Part shown: positions 1-10,450 of the stretch, in pieces
Position numbering within the stretch: position 1 is the stretch's first letter
How the letters are laid out: each line of letters opens with the position of its first letter
Source of the DNA: Raphanus sativus
Taxonomy: Eukaryota; Streptophyta; Magnoliopsida; Brassicales; Brassicaceae
NCBI RefSeq assembly: GCF_000801105.2
Contig: NC_079511.1
Span: forward strand, 19,491,792-19,555,791
Reading direction: 5' to 3'
DNA length: 64,000 bases
Translations under genes and position numbers: made by a program
Notes under the pieces: generated by a model
Seen by the model: the letters and a program-made list of their open reading frames with translations, nothing else
What the model was told of the DNA's origin: nothing
Database searches by the model: none

Positions 1-606
1 ACGGATGCAGGCTCTTCCTCTGGACAAGGACCCTTCAGGTGAGTTGTAATTAAGATCTTATATTATGAATCTGCGGTTTATGAGGCTTGTTTTCTTACGC
101 AGGTTCTCTCTCATTTGCATCACCTGAAGGACCGAATAATGGAGGAAGATTCGTCTATGAACCGAGACAAGATTTCGGAACTGTCCCGACAGTTATCCGA
201 GGAGAAGAGTAGGCGTGTCTCGAAAAAATTGGAGCTGAGGGACCTACAAGCTAAGATCCGAGCCATCGAGGGTTCAGTAGAAACTGCTTCATCCGAATTG
301 CTTCAATTGAGCTGAGAGAAGCAAGAGTTGGAGGAGACTATCGTTGAACTTCGAGCAGAGGCGAAGACTTCGAAAAACATGATGACTATGGTCGTGAATG
401 GTGCGAGGATCGTCGCCCGTTGGGAAGTAATGAGAGAGTGGCTCAAAGGACAAGCCCATAAATGGAACTTAGCCAAGGAGTTTTCTCAGTTTAAAACGGT
501 GGTTTTGGCTGAGGCGAAAGTTGGGGTCAAAATCGGTCAAGACGAAATCGATGTCCGAAAGTCTCGGAAAGACATGAAAGATGTTAGAGCAACCTCGAGA
601 GACTAA
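1..606 (+). pseudogene. 3' exons of the extra (opposite-strand) coiled-coil gene of element X
   Basis: Seen: an exon end at 1-38, a GT-AG intron at 39-102, then an open frame from 103 to a stop at 604-606, broken by one in-frame TGA at 313-315. The translation is rich in K, E, R, L and Q with heptad-like spacing, so a coiled coil is likely. The intron falls after a CAG codon in phase 0, as the third intron does in the equivalent gene at 5647-8138. Inference: this is the C-terminal part of the extra ORF that Tat-lineage Ty3/gypsy elements can carry between integrase and the 3' LTR. It belongs to element X, whose integrase lies to the right on the opposite strand. The 5' exons are outside the window. 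Function unknown; the TGA indicates a pseudogene. Confidence 0.6.
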
Positions 607-619
607 TTGTTAATCGAGA

Positions 620-2045
620 AACCTTGGAAAAATATTAAGTTCGAGATTAATCATCTCGAAATCAACGGCTAGAAACGTTTTCTACACGAGGAAAAACCTA
701 CGGAAAACTAAAAAGAACGCAAAAACACGCACAAGCCGAAGGAACCGAGCAGCCGACTCCGGTCGCGCCGTGGCTGCTGGCGGCTAGCTCCCGTGCTGGC
801 AGTGGCCGCTGGCGGCTAGCGCCCGTGCTGGCCGTGGTCGCCGGGCGGCTAGCCCCCGTGCTGGCCGTGGCCGCCGGGCGGCTAGCCCCGTGCTGGCCGT
901 GGCCGCCGCGGCTAGCACCCGTGCTGGTCGTGGCCCCGGGCGGCTAGCCCCCGTGCTGGTAGTGGCGGCCGGGCGGCTAGCCCCCGTGCTGGCCGTAGCC
1001 GCCGGCGGCTAGCGCCCGTGCTGGCCGTGGCCGCCGGGCGGCTAGCCCCGTGCTGGCCGTAGCCGCCGCGGCAGCGCCCGGCCGGCGGCTAGCGCCCGTG
1101 CCGGCCGTGGTCGCCGGGCGGCTAGCCCGTGGCTGACTCGGGTCGTCGGGCGGCTAGTCTTCGTGCGTAAGTTCTAGGCTCCCGGGTCGCCAGAAATCCG
1201 TGTTTTCGACTTTCCGAGATCCCGCAAACAAAACTCCTTTTCCTGCTCCAAGATTTGGAGAACCCGTAAGACGTCAACGGACAGAAAGACTTCGTATAAA
1301 ACGGTGATAGTTATCTTAAAATACCATTCGCCTCAGCAATGGATCGAAGATCTTCCGAAAGACTCGACATCCAAGTAGGAGCATTCTTTCAAAGAAATCG
1401 TAGAAAACAACGTAAGTCCGGAAGACGGCCCGAAAGAGACCAAACCCGATCGGACGGCCCATTTACGATTTTCTAAAAGATAGATACGACGGTTTATAAT
1501 TATCTTCACATAACAAGAAAATGTTAAAACTTCCGAAAGGATAAATGTCAAATTTCGAAAGGATAAATGTCAACTTTCCCGATAAACACGAAGGCCGACG
1601 AAAATTGAAAAAGCCCAGCTCGCGGCAGACTCAGCCCATCAAGAAAGACCGTCATATGGGAGTAATAAGGAAGGCTAGGAGCAGAGGAAGGGGGATCCGA
1701 AATCAGAAGAAAAAACCACTCTAGAGCAACTTAGAACTTATGCTTTTGTTTCTTTTATGCGAGCTGCGACTCAACTAGGTAGATCTAGGTTTTGAGACTA
1801 GTGACGATCGACATCTCTTGCGGCCGAGATCTCGACCTGTTGTTCAAACGCTCTCCGCGAATTCGGAAACAAGATTCTTTCTTTTGCTCTCTTTATTTTA
1901 CGCATTTATTCCCAAACTAAACTCGTATTAACTTCGTCGTGCGTGGCCCAGCAAATAGCCGGGATCCTCGGGGAAAACTAGGTCAACTTAGTTTTCCTAC
2001 GTTTAAACTTGACTAAAATCGACAGTGCGAATTTCGGTTCCCACA
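620..2045 (-). mobile_element. LTR of the same family as the solo LTR at 32816-34825, inverted, left border unclear
   Basis: Read on the minus strand, the sequence starts at 2045 with TGTGGGAACCGAAATTCGCA, which matches the start of the LTR at 32816 (TGTAGGAACCGAAATTCGCA). Further blocks match in order, including the stretch equivalent to 33070-33120 and the one equivalent to 33370-33470. The right border at 2045 is therefore firm. The left border is not: no end matching the other copy and no repeat of the flanking GTGGA was found near 600-720, so the 3' part may be truncated or recombined. No coding capacity is seen. It contains the GC-rich minisatellite at 765-1158. Confidence 0.65.
765..1158. 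repeat. GC-rich 33-bp minisatellite, about 12 units
   Basis: Tandem degenerate units about 33 bp long, built around CGGCTAGCCCCCGTGCTGGC followed by CGTGGCCGCCGGG. Units differ by substitutions and small deletions. GC content is far above that of the flanks. It lies inside an LTR at roughly the place where the related LTR at 32816-34825 carries different 33-34 bp repeats. Confidence 0.85.
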
Positions 2046-3460
2046 GTGGAATTTAAGGGTACCGAACCTCCCTCTTTCGAAGACGAGCCGCCTATTCCTT
2101 CATCTAGGCGTGGCAGGTCTTAGAAGATGCTTGAACTCTTTCTTGTAATAATGGCCCTGCGTGGTCTGTCTTTGCAAAGATAATGTTTTTCGTACTCTTT
2201 TTCCAATGCTCCTTTGATTTCGATGGTTTTGTCGCTGAACAAGGATTTTTGATAGCCAAACAATGCTTATTGCTTTCGCCTTCTTCTGTTGTATTCGTTT
2301 CTTGGATCCACACCTTCGTAATTCTCCGAAACTATCTCTTGATTGGAGCTGTTCATGAGGCCTTCGAGCACAGGTCTTTTTGGAAATAACACAATCTTCT
2401 TGGCGAATTTTCAGAATCTAGGACCGGGATCCTGCTGCGTTGATAGCCTAGTGGTTTAGATTTTGTTGAGAAAACTTCGTATCTCCGGATCGTAAGGACG
2501 TCTAGGTGGAACGCTTAGGTTTATAGGAAGGATTGGACCCTTGGAAGGGCTGGACCCTTGTAAGGGCTGGACCCTTGGAAAGATGTCAGAGTCTAGGACC
2601 TGGATCCTGTTAGTAAACTGACTGAACCCTGAAATAATTAGAGAAGCGTTAGACCTTGTAATCCATTATTGAAAAATCTGCGTTTTAGTTTTGGAATGAA
2701 GATCCTTACTTAAAAACCTAGAGTTCTAGCTTGGTTTGAACCCTGGGGTTCTTGAGCCATAGAACCCGAAAGTTCTTAAGGCCTTGAACCCTGAGGTCCT
2801 TTACCTAGGCCCGAAGACCATTTTATTGAACCTGAAGGTTTACTCATTGAACCCTGAGGTTTCTGAGTATTGAGGTTTAATCTTTAGGTCCTGGGACCGT
2901 GATTAAACCCAATGGATACCTCGAACCTGGAGGTTGATGCCTTTGAACCCTGAGGTCCTTGGCAAACCCGAAGGTTGGCATTTAGGTTCAGAGATCCTTG
3001 AACCCGAAGGTTCTTTTTAGATCCAAAGATCATTTAGACTCGAAAGTCCTTGATCAACCCTTAGGTGATCTCGAATCCGGAGATTCCTTACAGACCCGGA
3101 GGCTGTATTGAACCCGAAGGTTCTTTATAGACCCTGAGGCCATGTCGAACCCGGAGGTTCTTTTATAGACCCTGAGGCCGTACTTAACCCGAAGGTTCTT
3201 CATAGACACTGAGGCCGTATGCATTATGGGAGGTTTGTGATCGTATTCTGCTCCCCATGGGGGAACCACTACCAATCGTGTTATTGAGAAACCGCACTCT
3301 GCCACCCGGAGGTATAGGCTACTCTCATGAATCTCAATGCTGCACTTTACCTTTCTGCAGAAAAGGTCACGCTCAGAATTATGGTGCTGGCGTGGGCCTG
3401 CCCCGCGGAGCGACTTCACACCAGACACACTACTTTCCATGTCTAGTTAAGTATTAAATT
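2046..3460. other. Non-coding 3' internal region of element X with degenerate tandem repeats
   Basis: No credible gene. From about 2510 to 3240 the text repeats phrases such as GAACCCTGAGGTCCTT and AACCCGAAGGTTCTT. At 3040-3240 these settle into units of about 38 bp (AACCCGGAGGTTCTTTTATA plus GACCCTGAGGCC). The place, between integrase on the minus strand and the extra gene on the plus strand, matches 8139-9183 in the inserted Tat element, which has its own different repeats. Short open frames here, such as minus 3054-3440, are by-products of the repeat. Confidence 0.6.
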
Positions 3461-3479
3461 TTTGGTGCTAACCGGTTTT

Positions 3480-4667
3480 TTCGCACATTTGCTCCCTGCA
3501 GGGACATTAGGTCTTGACTCAGGGACATTAGCTCGTTGTTCTCTTCCTGGGAGAGGAATTCAGAGACCGTGGTCCTTACGTGCACCTCTGTGGGTATCAC
3601 TGCTTCAGCACCATTGACTACTGAGAAAGGAGTCTCCTGAGTAGCCGTCTTTGGAGTGGTCCGATAGGCCTAGAGTACTCCGTGTAGCTCTTCTGCCATC
3701 GTCCATGAGCGTCTTCTAGGCGCTTCTTGAGCATGTTCACCACCGTCTTGTTAGTGGACTCGGCTTGACCGTTTGGCTGGGGGTGTCGTGGTGCTGAATA
3801 AGAGAGTTTGATGTTCCAGTCTTTGCAAACTTTCGGAAGTTGTAGCTCGTGAACTGGGGTCCAATGTCTGTGACGATTTCATGCGGGACTCTGAAGCGTG
3901 TGATCACGTTGGTCCATATGAATTTCCTGATCTGGAGATCCGTTACCTTGGTTAGTGCTTCAGCTTCCACCCACTTCGTGAAGTAATCGGTCACGACTAG
4001 GAGGAAGACGTTTTGCCCCGGTGCCATGGGAAATTTCCCCATGATGTCCATGTCCCACTTTTGGAAGGGCCAAGGAGAGCTTAGAGATTTGAGGTTCTCT
4101 GGTGGAAGGTTGGAGACTGGCGCGTGCTTCTGGCATTGGCTGCAGAGTTTAGCTTGTTTGAGGGAGTCTCTCGCCATAGTTGGCCAGTAGTACCCGGCCC
4201 TTCTGGCTCTGAGAACCAAGCTTCGACCACTGGAGTGGGAACCACACTCTCCCTCGTGGAGTTCTTTTAGTATCCTGGCGGCTTCTCTAGGGGTGAGACA
4301 TCGCAGGTAAGGTCCTGAGAAGGATCTTCTATATAATTTTCCTTCGGAGAAACAGTACCTGGCAGTTTGCCTTCTTATCTTTCGGCTTTCGTCTCGATCC
4401 GCAGGCAGGGTGTTGTACTTTAGGTAGTTAATGATGGGAGTCATCCAGGTTTCTCCTTCATCCACTACGGATACTTCCTCAGCCTCCACCTCTTTTTCTG
4501 TCGCGGGCCATTGAAGTACTAGCAGTGGGATGCTCATGTGACTCGCGGTCTCTAGGGCGGACCCTAGATTAGCTAGAGCGTCGGCTTGGGAGTTATGCTC
4601 CCTAGGGATCTGAGTAAGCTTACAGTTTTAGAACCTGTCGAGTAGTCGTTTAGCCACTGATAGATAC
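3480..4667 (-). pseudogene. Element X: end of RNase H plus integrase, broken
   Basis: Reading leftward from the insertion point, the first part finishes the RNase H domain begun at 26441-28233: residues like IPREHNSQADALANLGS, with one in-frame TAA at 4628-4630. Integrase follows, with an HHCC zinc-binding segment (HEGECGSH ... CSQCQKH), then the catalytic core with the first Asp in MDIMG and the second in VTDIGPQF. A frameshift near 3850 puts the third acidic motif (NGQAES-like) in another frame, and further disruptions continue to about 3480. Known: retroviral-type integrases join LTR DNA ends to the host chromosome. Inference: dead pol remnant of a Tat-lineage Ty3/gypsy element whose upstream half now lies about 22 kb to the right. 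Confidence 0.85.
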
Positions 4668-4672
4668 ATGAC
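4668..4672. repeat. Left target-site duplication ATGAC of the tandem Tat element
   Basis: ATGAC directly precedes the TG start of the LTR at 4673. The identical ATGAC follows the CA end of the LTR at 26440. Removing the insert and one copy restores the RNase H reading frame of element X across the junction. Confidence 0.9.
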
Positions 4673-5213
4673 TGTGAGGGATTAAACTCACCTCCTGATT
4701 TTAGATCAGGTTATAGTTAGGAAAGGATTAGGGGAAGATAAACGTGGGCTGAATCCCGTAAGAACTTGTAAAATGAATGATGATTTTATTGATGATTTTG
4801 GTAAAAGAATGGCTACAAAAGATGTTTCTCTTGATGATTACAAAGATAATCGAAAATGCTTTAGAGTTGATATCAATAATCGTGAAAATGGATAAAGGTT
4901 TTTTTTTTCTTTCTTGACTTGCTTTCTCTTTAAATAGCCTCAGGTCCCGCTTGATCGTCACCAACTGATTCCCGAGATCTTCTCCGTTTATTGAGGAATC
5001 CGCAACAGCTTCCCTTTGACCGGGTCCTGCGCTCCTTCTGTTACGATGTGAGCTTCCTCTTCATCATGACCTCTTCGAAGATTGCCCTTAGCGTCCAGCC
5101 TCCGGCTCCGTAATGAACCTTAGCTCAGGTCTCTGATACGCGTTGGGCTTTGTCTCGGCCCAATACTTGCTTTGGTTATATTGTCAGCTAGCGGACCATA
5201 TTTGGGCCCAACA
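4673..5213 (-). repeat. LTR 1 (outer left, 3' LTR in element sense)
   Basis: Length 541 bp, starting TGTGAGGGATTAAACTCACC and ending TTTGGGCCCAACA on the plus strand. Nearly identical to 25899-26440 (542 bp). Just outside it, at 5214-5224, the minus-strand text AGCTGGGGGCAAC is a purine-rich tract next to the 3' LTR, suitable as the plus-strand primer. Confidence 0.9.
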
Positions 5214-5427
5214 GTTGCCCCCAGCTTTCGAGATTAGACTTCGTTATTTTCGGGAGCTAGACCTAGCCGCCCAACCTCGATCTTATGGTTGAGATAATGA
5301 TTACTTGGTATCTCAACCATATATATTCTCGCTTGATCGGACGGCTGTAATCTCTCTCTAATTAAATCGACGACTCAGATTAAAGCGAGTTTGAAATTTG
5401 ATTTCCGATTTTCGAGACGTGATGGGA

Positions 5428-5433
5428 TATAAA
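5428..5433 (+). promoter_or_regulatory. TATA-like box of the extra gene, copy A
   Basis: GATATAAAG on the plus strand, followed by a pyrimidine-rich leader and an ATG 214 bp downstream at 5647. It is conserved in copy B at 15708-15713. It points away from the LTR and against gag-pol, so the extra gene may have its own promoter. Inference only. Confidence 0.4.
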
Positions 5434-5646
5434 GCTGAGAGAATTAACTGCTTGTCTCTCCACTTCCTCCACGCCTCTCGACGGTTTCCAAGGTAACTCA
5501 CCTCTTTCCTTTATTTTACTGCATGTTGTTATTTTTTTTTTATCTGCTTCCTGATCGAACAAGTTCTTCATTCCTAACTCTCTCTGAGATTTCGCCTTAG
5601 TCCAATTCCTTTCTTTTGCTCCCTATTTCCCTTTCCTTTTACTACT

Positions 5647-8138
5647 ATGAGTCAAAAAGAAGGTTCCGGCGAAGTTCAAATCTCAGCCTCTGGTGCCCGC
5701 ATTATGAAGGTCAAACGGGAAGCTGGTGAGAAGATGACGGAAGCCAAGAAGAAGAAGGTTAAAGACTCGATAGGAGCAAGAGTCAAGAGGATGAAGAAGA
5801 AAGGCGGCAAGAGCGCCTCCTCCGGACCTCACTTTCCTCGCTCTTGAAGAGTCAGGACGTCGTCAATCTTGCTGTTCAAGCTCACGGCAAGAGCGACCTA
5901 GCTAGAGCTTGTACTGAAGACGAAACCCCCGAGACCGTTCCGGAGGGTTGGTTCTGCGTTCACGAGAAATATATTTCTAAGTGTCATCTTAGATTTCCTC
6001 TCCCCACCCTTTTGCTAGATCTCTTAGATCATTACCAATTAGCCCTTTCTCAACTTTGTCCGTCGGTTATCCGAGTGATAAACGGATTCATCACTAGGGC
6101 CAAGGAGGAAGGAGTTATCGTGGGGTTGACTGAGCTAATGAGTCTCTTCTCGATAAAGGAGAATACTTCCAAGGATGGTGGGATCGGTCGTCCAGGGCTA
6201 GGCATATTCAAGTTCACGGCCAGTGACGATGACTGGCGCAAGAAGTATTTTTATGTCAAGATTGATCCCTCGACGGTTCCTGTAGGCCGAGACCTCAGGA
6301 CCTCTTGGTCTGACATTTCTGGTTAGGACTTTAGGGATATGCTTGCATGTTTATTTTTGCTTATCATGATGTGCTAATTGCTTTTTGATTCCTTTTGCAG
6401 AAGTTGAGGATCCTATCAAGTTGTCTGGTAAACTCACCAGAGCTCTTCACAGGAAGCTGCAGCACAGCCCTAATAATTGGGGAGCTTATACCACTTCGAG
6501 AGTTGGGTCAGCTAGATTTCCTGATCGATACAAGGCGTCCATCCCTGACTCAGTGACGGTTGCTGGTTTAGAAGGTACCCTTCCTTTGATAACTTCTAAT
6601 TTTCATTATTCGAATCTGTTTTATGTGATTAATGAATCCTTTTCATGATTCTAGTCTCTGAAGGTGATTCAGTTTTTCGAAGTTTCGTCCGGAGCAAGTA
6701 CTTCCGAGAAGACTCATTCACAGAAGATGCCTATCAAGCCTTCCTTCCGTTCCAGGGGCAGATCGACCAAGGCTGCCAGCTCCTCTAGAGGAAGCGACAA
6801 GAACCAAGGAGGATCCTTCCTTGACTCTGTGAAGGAAGCTCTTGACGAGGGAGGCTCTGCTCCTGATAAAGGTGTTGGTTCTTCGGAGCCTAAAGTTCAG
6901 GAAGTTGGCCTTCCCTCCGAGGTTCCGGTGACTGAAGCTAATCCTCAAATGGCGAGGGATCCTCCAGAATTTGAGCCTCCGAGGAGCAAGAGGTCCCGGA
7001 CTGACCAGGTTGACAGACCTTCGAGGTCTTCCTCCTCCTCTTCTAGAGGAGGAACCGTTGGCTGGAACTTTGCTCATTCGAAGCCTGGATCGGTTTTGGA
7101 TGATTCGTGGGGTTTGGCTACTCTGATGAGGCATATGAAGAGTACCGGGTGTTCCCTTCCCTCGATCTCCAATCTCACGAACAAGGATGAGTACGTTGAC
7201 ATTGCCCATCACATGGGTCAGGTATGAAATTTATTTCAACTTTTTAGCTTAATTTATTTTTGGAAGATTTTCACTAAATCGTTTTCTTTTGTTTTTTGTA
7301 GCTGGCTGGCGCTATTAACAGGGCTCAGTTCAAGTTTGAGGACACCCTACGCAATGCCCCCTGTGCTGAGGAATTAGCTCAGGTCACTGATCTGGTCAAG
7401 GCCAACAAGACTGAGCTCAATCAGACTCGGGCTCTGATCTCGGATCTCCAAGCTGAGGTAAAGAGACTCGGCTCCAAGTGTGATGCTCAGCAAGGGACAA
7501 TCGAAAGCCAGTTGATTGACCTCCAGGTGAAGAATAGGAAGATTGGGGATTTGGATGCTGCTCGGAAGATAGCCGAGTACCAAGTCAAGGAGCTGATTGC
7601 TTCATCCCAGAGCAGCCAGAAGAACAAGGAAGCTGAGGTCAGGCTAGCCGTCCGGAGAGGAAAGAAGGAGGTAGCTGATGCTTACAACAAAGTTCTGGTT
7701 GTTGTCAAGGAGAAATTCTCCAAGAAGAAGGATGAAGTCGATCTCCTGGTTCATGCTCAAGAGATTCAAGCCAACACCGAGCTCCTGAAAGACATGCTGG
7801 ATGGTGAGATTAAGAGCACTCAAGACGAGTATGATCGCTTGGTGGCAATGATGCCAGAGGCTGTTGCGGCGTACGAGAAGGCTCAGGTCTCGGATTTCTC
7901 GATCGGCAAGCTCCCTCTTCCCCAGCTCTCTGAGAGCTCAGGTACTTTCGAGGTTAATATGTTTAATCTCTCCTTTTCTGGAGAGTTCGGTTCTAATTTG
8001 GGATTGGTGGGTTCTTACTCAGCCCCGGTCGAAGCCGCCCCTGGAGATGGCGACAAGGAGATGGAGGAAGAGGTTCCTGAGGAGGATGATCCGGTTGGCA
8101 AGGGAGCTGAGAAGAGCTCGGATGACAAGGAAGTTTAA
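5647..8138 (+). pseudogene. Spliced extra gene of the Tat element, copy A (gypsy-type transposon domain plus coiled coil)
   Basis: Four blocks are separated by three 79-80 bp introns with GT-AG ends: 6322-6400, 6575-6654 and 7222-7301. Block 1 starts at ATG 5647 with a lysine-rich segment (KKKKVKDSIGARVKRMKKK), possibly a nuclear signal. A stop at 5845 and a 1-nt shift relative to copy B follow. The next stretch (5850-6320, LLDLLDHYQLALSQLCPSV) resembles the plant 'putative gypsy type transposon' domain (PF04195-like). Block 3 is Ser-rich with a basic PPRSKRSRTDQ patch. The last exon (7302-8138) is a long coiled coil with an acidic tail ending SSDDKEV. Introns 1 and 3 keep frame; intron 2 as drawn does not, so that boundary is tentative. 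Function unknown. The gene runs against gag-pol and ends about 1 kb from integrase. Confidence 0.6.
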
Positions 8139-9183
8139 GAGCTGAGGCTCTTTCATGTGTTTCTAGGATTTCCGCCCAATGGGCTTTGGTTTCTTTTATT
8201 TCTAAGACTTATAGCCTGAGGAGGCTTTTAAACCTTTGTTTCTGTTAAGGTCTTTTGAACCTTCGTCGGCCTGAGGAGGCCTTTAAACTTTTATCTATCA
8301 AGACTTGGTTTTCAGTTTTATTTTAAGTTTTTCGCTTTAGTCGTAAAATATGACATTTGATCATAATCGGGTTTTATGATAAGTCTGGAAGACTTTGGTC
8401 GTTTTTAGTTCCTTAAGAGGAATTCTTGGAATATCGAGATTAGCTTAAGGTTTTTAGGAACCTAAGTTTAACTTAGACACCTTAGGTGGGGGTTCTTGGG
8501 AACCTGAGTTCGTTTGTGGGATTTTAAGACCCATTGAGACTTGCTTAGGATTTTAAGACCTTTCGAAGTTTGATAAGGATTTTAAGACCTTTGTTTTTAA
8601 GGATTTCAAGACCTTTGAGATTTGATGAGGATTTTAAGACCTTTGAGATTTGATAAGGATTTCAAGACCTTTGAGATTTGATAAGGATTTCACGACCTTA
8701 GGTCCAGGTTCGTTGAGACCTGATATTGCTTGAAGGATTTTAAGACCTTTAGTGGTTTCTAAGGATTTTTAAGACCTTAGGTTAGTTTATCAAATTTGAT
8801 TTCGTTTGAAGGATTTCATGACCTTCAAGATTAATAAGGATTTTAAGACCTTAGGTCCAGGTTCATGGGGACCTGAGCTGATCCGAAGGGTTTTAAGACC
8901 CTAGGTCCGTGTTTGCAGGGACCTGTGTTGTTAAAGAATTGAGACATCAAGAATAATTGCTTTATTGGTAATTGTATACATGGTATCATAGTAATCATAC
9001 AATTGCTTTATTATAATGATCATACACTTGCTGGTTGGGCTATGTGATTTTAATCAGACATATGTCCCCTTTGGTTGTGGTGAACAAAGTGTTGAAATGA
9101 GGTTGGGGCTGCACTCATGACGGAGTTGCCTACGTACCCAGTCAAGGGATCAAGCCTAACGTAGTTCAGGGATTTTTAGGTAC
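8139..9183. repeat. Non-coding region with 28-bp tandem repeats, copy A
   Basis: No gene. From about 8515 to 8760 the unit GGATTTTAAGACCTTTGAGA + TTTGATAA recurs in variants, with single units continuing to about 8920. The stretch 8930-9183 is non-repetitive and lies just beyond the integrase stop. It separates the 3' ends of two convergent genes. The same layout is at 18420-19461 in copy B. Confidence 0.75.
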
Positions 9184-10450
9184 CTAATGATAGTATCTCT
9201 TAAGATTCGTGGCGTTCCACGATCTGATTTCAGGTACCCCGGTTCGCACCTTTCGGAGCTTGTAAACGCCAGGTCGTACCACATGGATGATCTGATAGGG
9301 ACCTTCCCAGTTGGTTCCTAACTTTCCAGCATCTGGTTCCTTGGTTCCTTCGAAAACTTTCCTAAGTACTAGGTCACCTATAGCGAACTGTCGGGGCCTG
9401 ACTTTGGAATTGTACTGTCGTGCCATTGCTTGCTGATAGTTCTGAATGCGAATCAGAGCTCGGTCCCGTCTTTCCTCGATTAGATCGAGGCTGTCTGTTA
9501 GGAGCTGATCATTAGCTGCGGGATCGGATGTACAGAGTTCCCGGCGGAGGCTACCAGCAATGGTTTCAGCTGGGACGACAGCTTCCATCCCATATGCTAA
9601 GGAGAAAGGGGTTTCTTCTGTAGCCTTTCGTGGGGTGGTTCGACATGCCCAAAGTACTTCAAGTAATTTTTCTGACCAGAGTTCCTTCTGGGTTCCGAGG
9701 CGTTTCTTGAGGTTTGCTAATACTGATTTATTAGCAGCCTCCGCCTGGCCGTTTCCTTGAGGTCGGCGAGGTGTTGAGAAGGTCAGGCGAATATTCCACT
9801 TGTCACAAAATATTTTGAAATCGTGGGATATGAATTGTCCTCCATTGTCAGTTACGATTTCGTATGGGACGCCGTGTCTACACACGATTTCTTTCCACAC
9901 AAATCGTTCGACCTCGACTCTGGTTACCTGTTGGAAAGCTTCAGCCTCTATCCATTTTGTGAAGTAGTCTGTTAGGACTAAGAGGAAGCGTAGCTTCTTC
10001 TTTCCACTTCCTGATGCTACTAGTGGTCCTACGATGTCCATGGACCATCTCATAAATGGATAAGGGGCGGATATGTTGGACAGCTTTTCCGCAGGTTGGT
10101 GTATAATCGGTGCATGCCTCTGGCACTTGTCGCATGAAGAGGAATAGGCCTCACAGTCTGCAATAATGGTAGGCCAGAAATATCCCTGTCTTTTGATTCT
10201 GATGGCTAGAGCTCTTTCTCCAGAGTGGTTCCCGCAGGAGCCGTCGTGCATTTCCTTCATGAGTCTCATAGCAACGAGGCCATGGACGCATTTTAGGTAA
10301 GGTCCGGAAACGCTTCGTTTGTGGAGGACAGACTCGATTACGCAGTATCTCGCGCTTAATGCTTTGAGCTTCCGAGCCTCCCATTTATTGGGTGGAGTCT
10401 TTCCTTCCAGGATGTATTGCGTGATTGGAATTCTCCAATCCTCTCTCCCT
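9184..10450 (-). pseudogene. Integrase domain of pol, copy A
   Basis: From the first Met in the 361-codon open frame (10269 to 9184) the domains are an HHCC zinc-binding site (HDGSCGNH ... CDKCQRH), then a core with all three acidic motifs: [13 protein letters not shown] and [14 protein letters not shown]-terminal domain with [11 protein letters not shown] and NWEGPYQI ends at KRYYH. The upstream part (10270-10450), which in copy B is in frame with the linker, is frame-shifted here. Known role: integration of the element's cDNA. The integrase core itself looks complete, unlike copy B, but it cannot be translated as one polyprotein because upstream pol is broken. Confidence 0.9.

Noticed and set aside
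1333..1551. 72-codon minus-strand open frame
   Set aside because: Lies within the LTR at 620-2045 and is not shared as an open frame with the related LTR.
603..2050. Complete solo LTR with duplication at 608-2045
   Set aside because: TG at 608 and CA at 2045 exist, but flanks CTAAT and GTGGA do not match and the left end does not resemble the related LTR; kept as an LTR with open left border.
3054..3440. 128-codon minus-strand open frame
   Set aside because: Its repeated peptide comes straight from the 38-bp DNA repeat with no protein signal.
6718..7212. 164-codon minus-strand open frame, repeated at 17005-17364
   Set aside because: Mirror of the Ser/Arg-rich exon of the extra gene on the other strand; no independent start context or domain.
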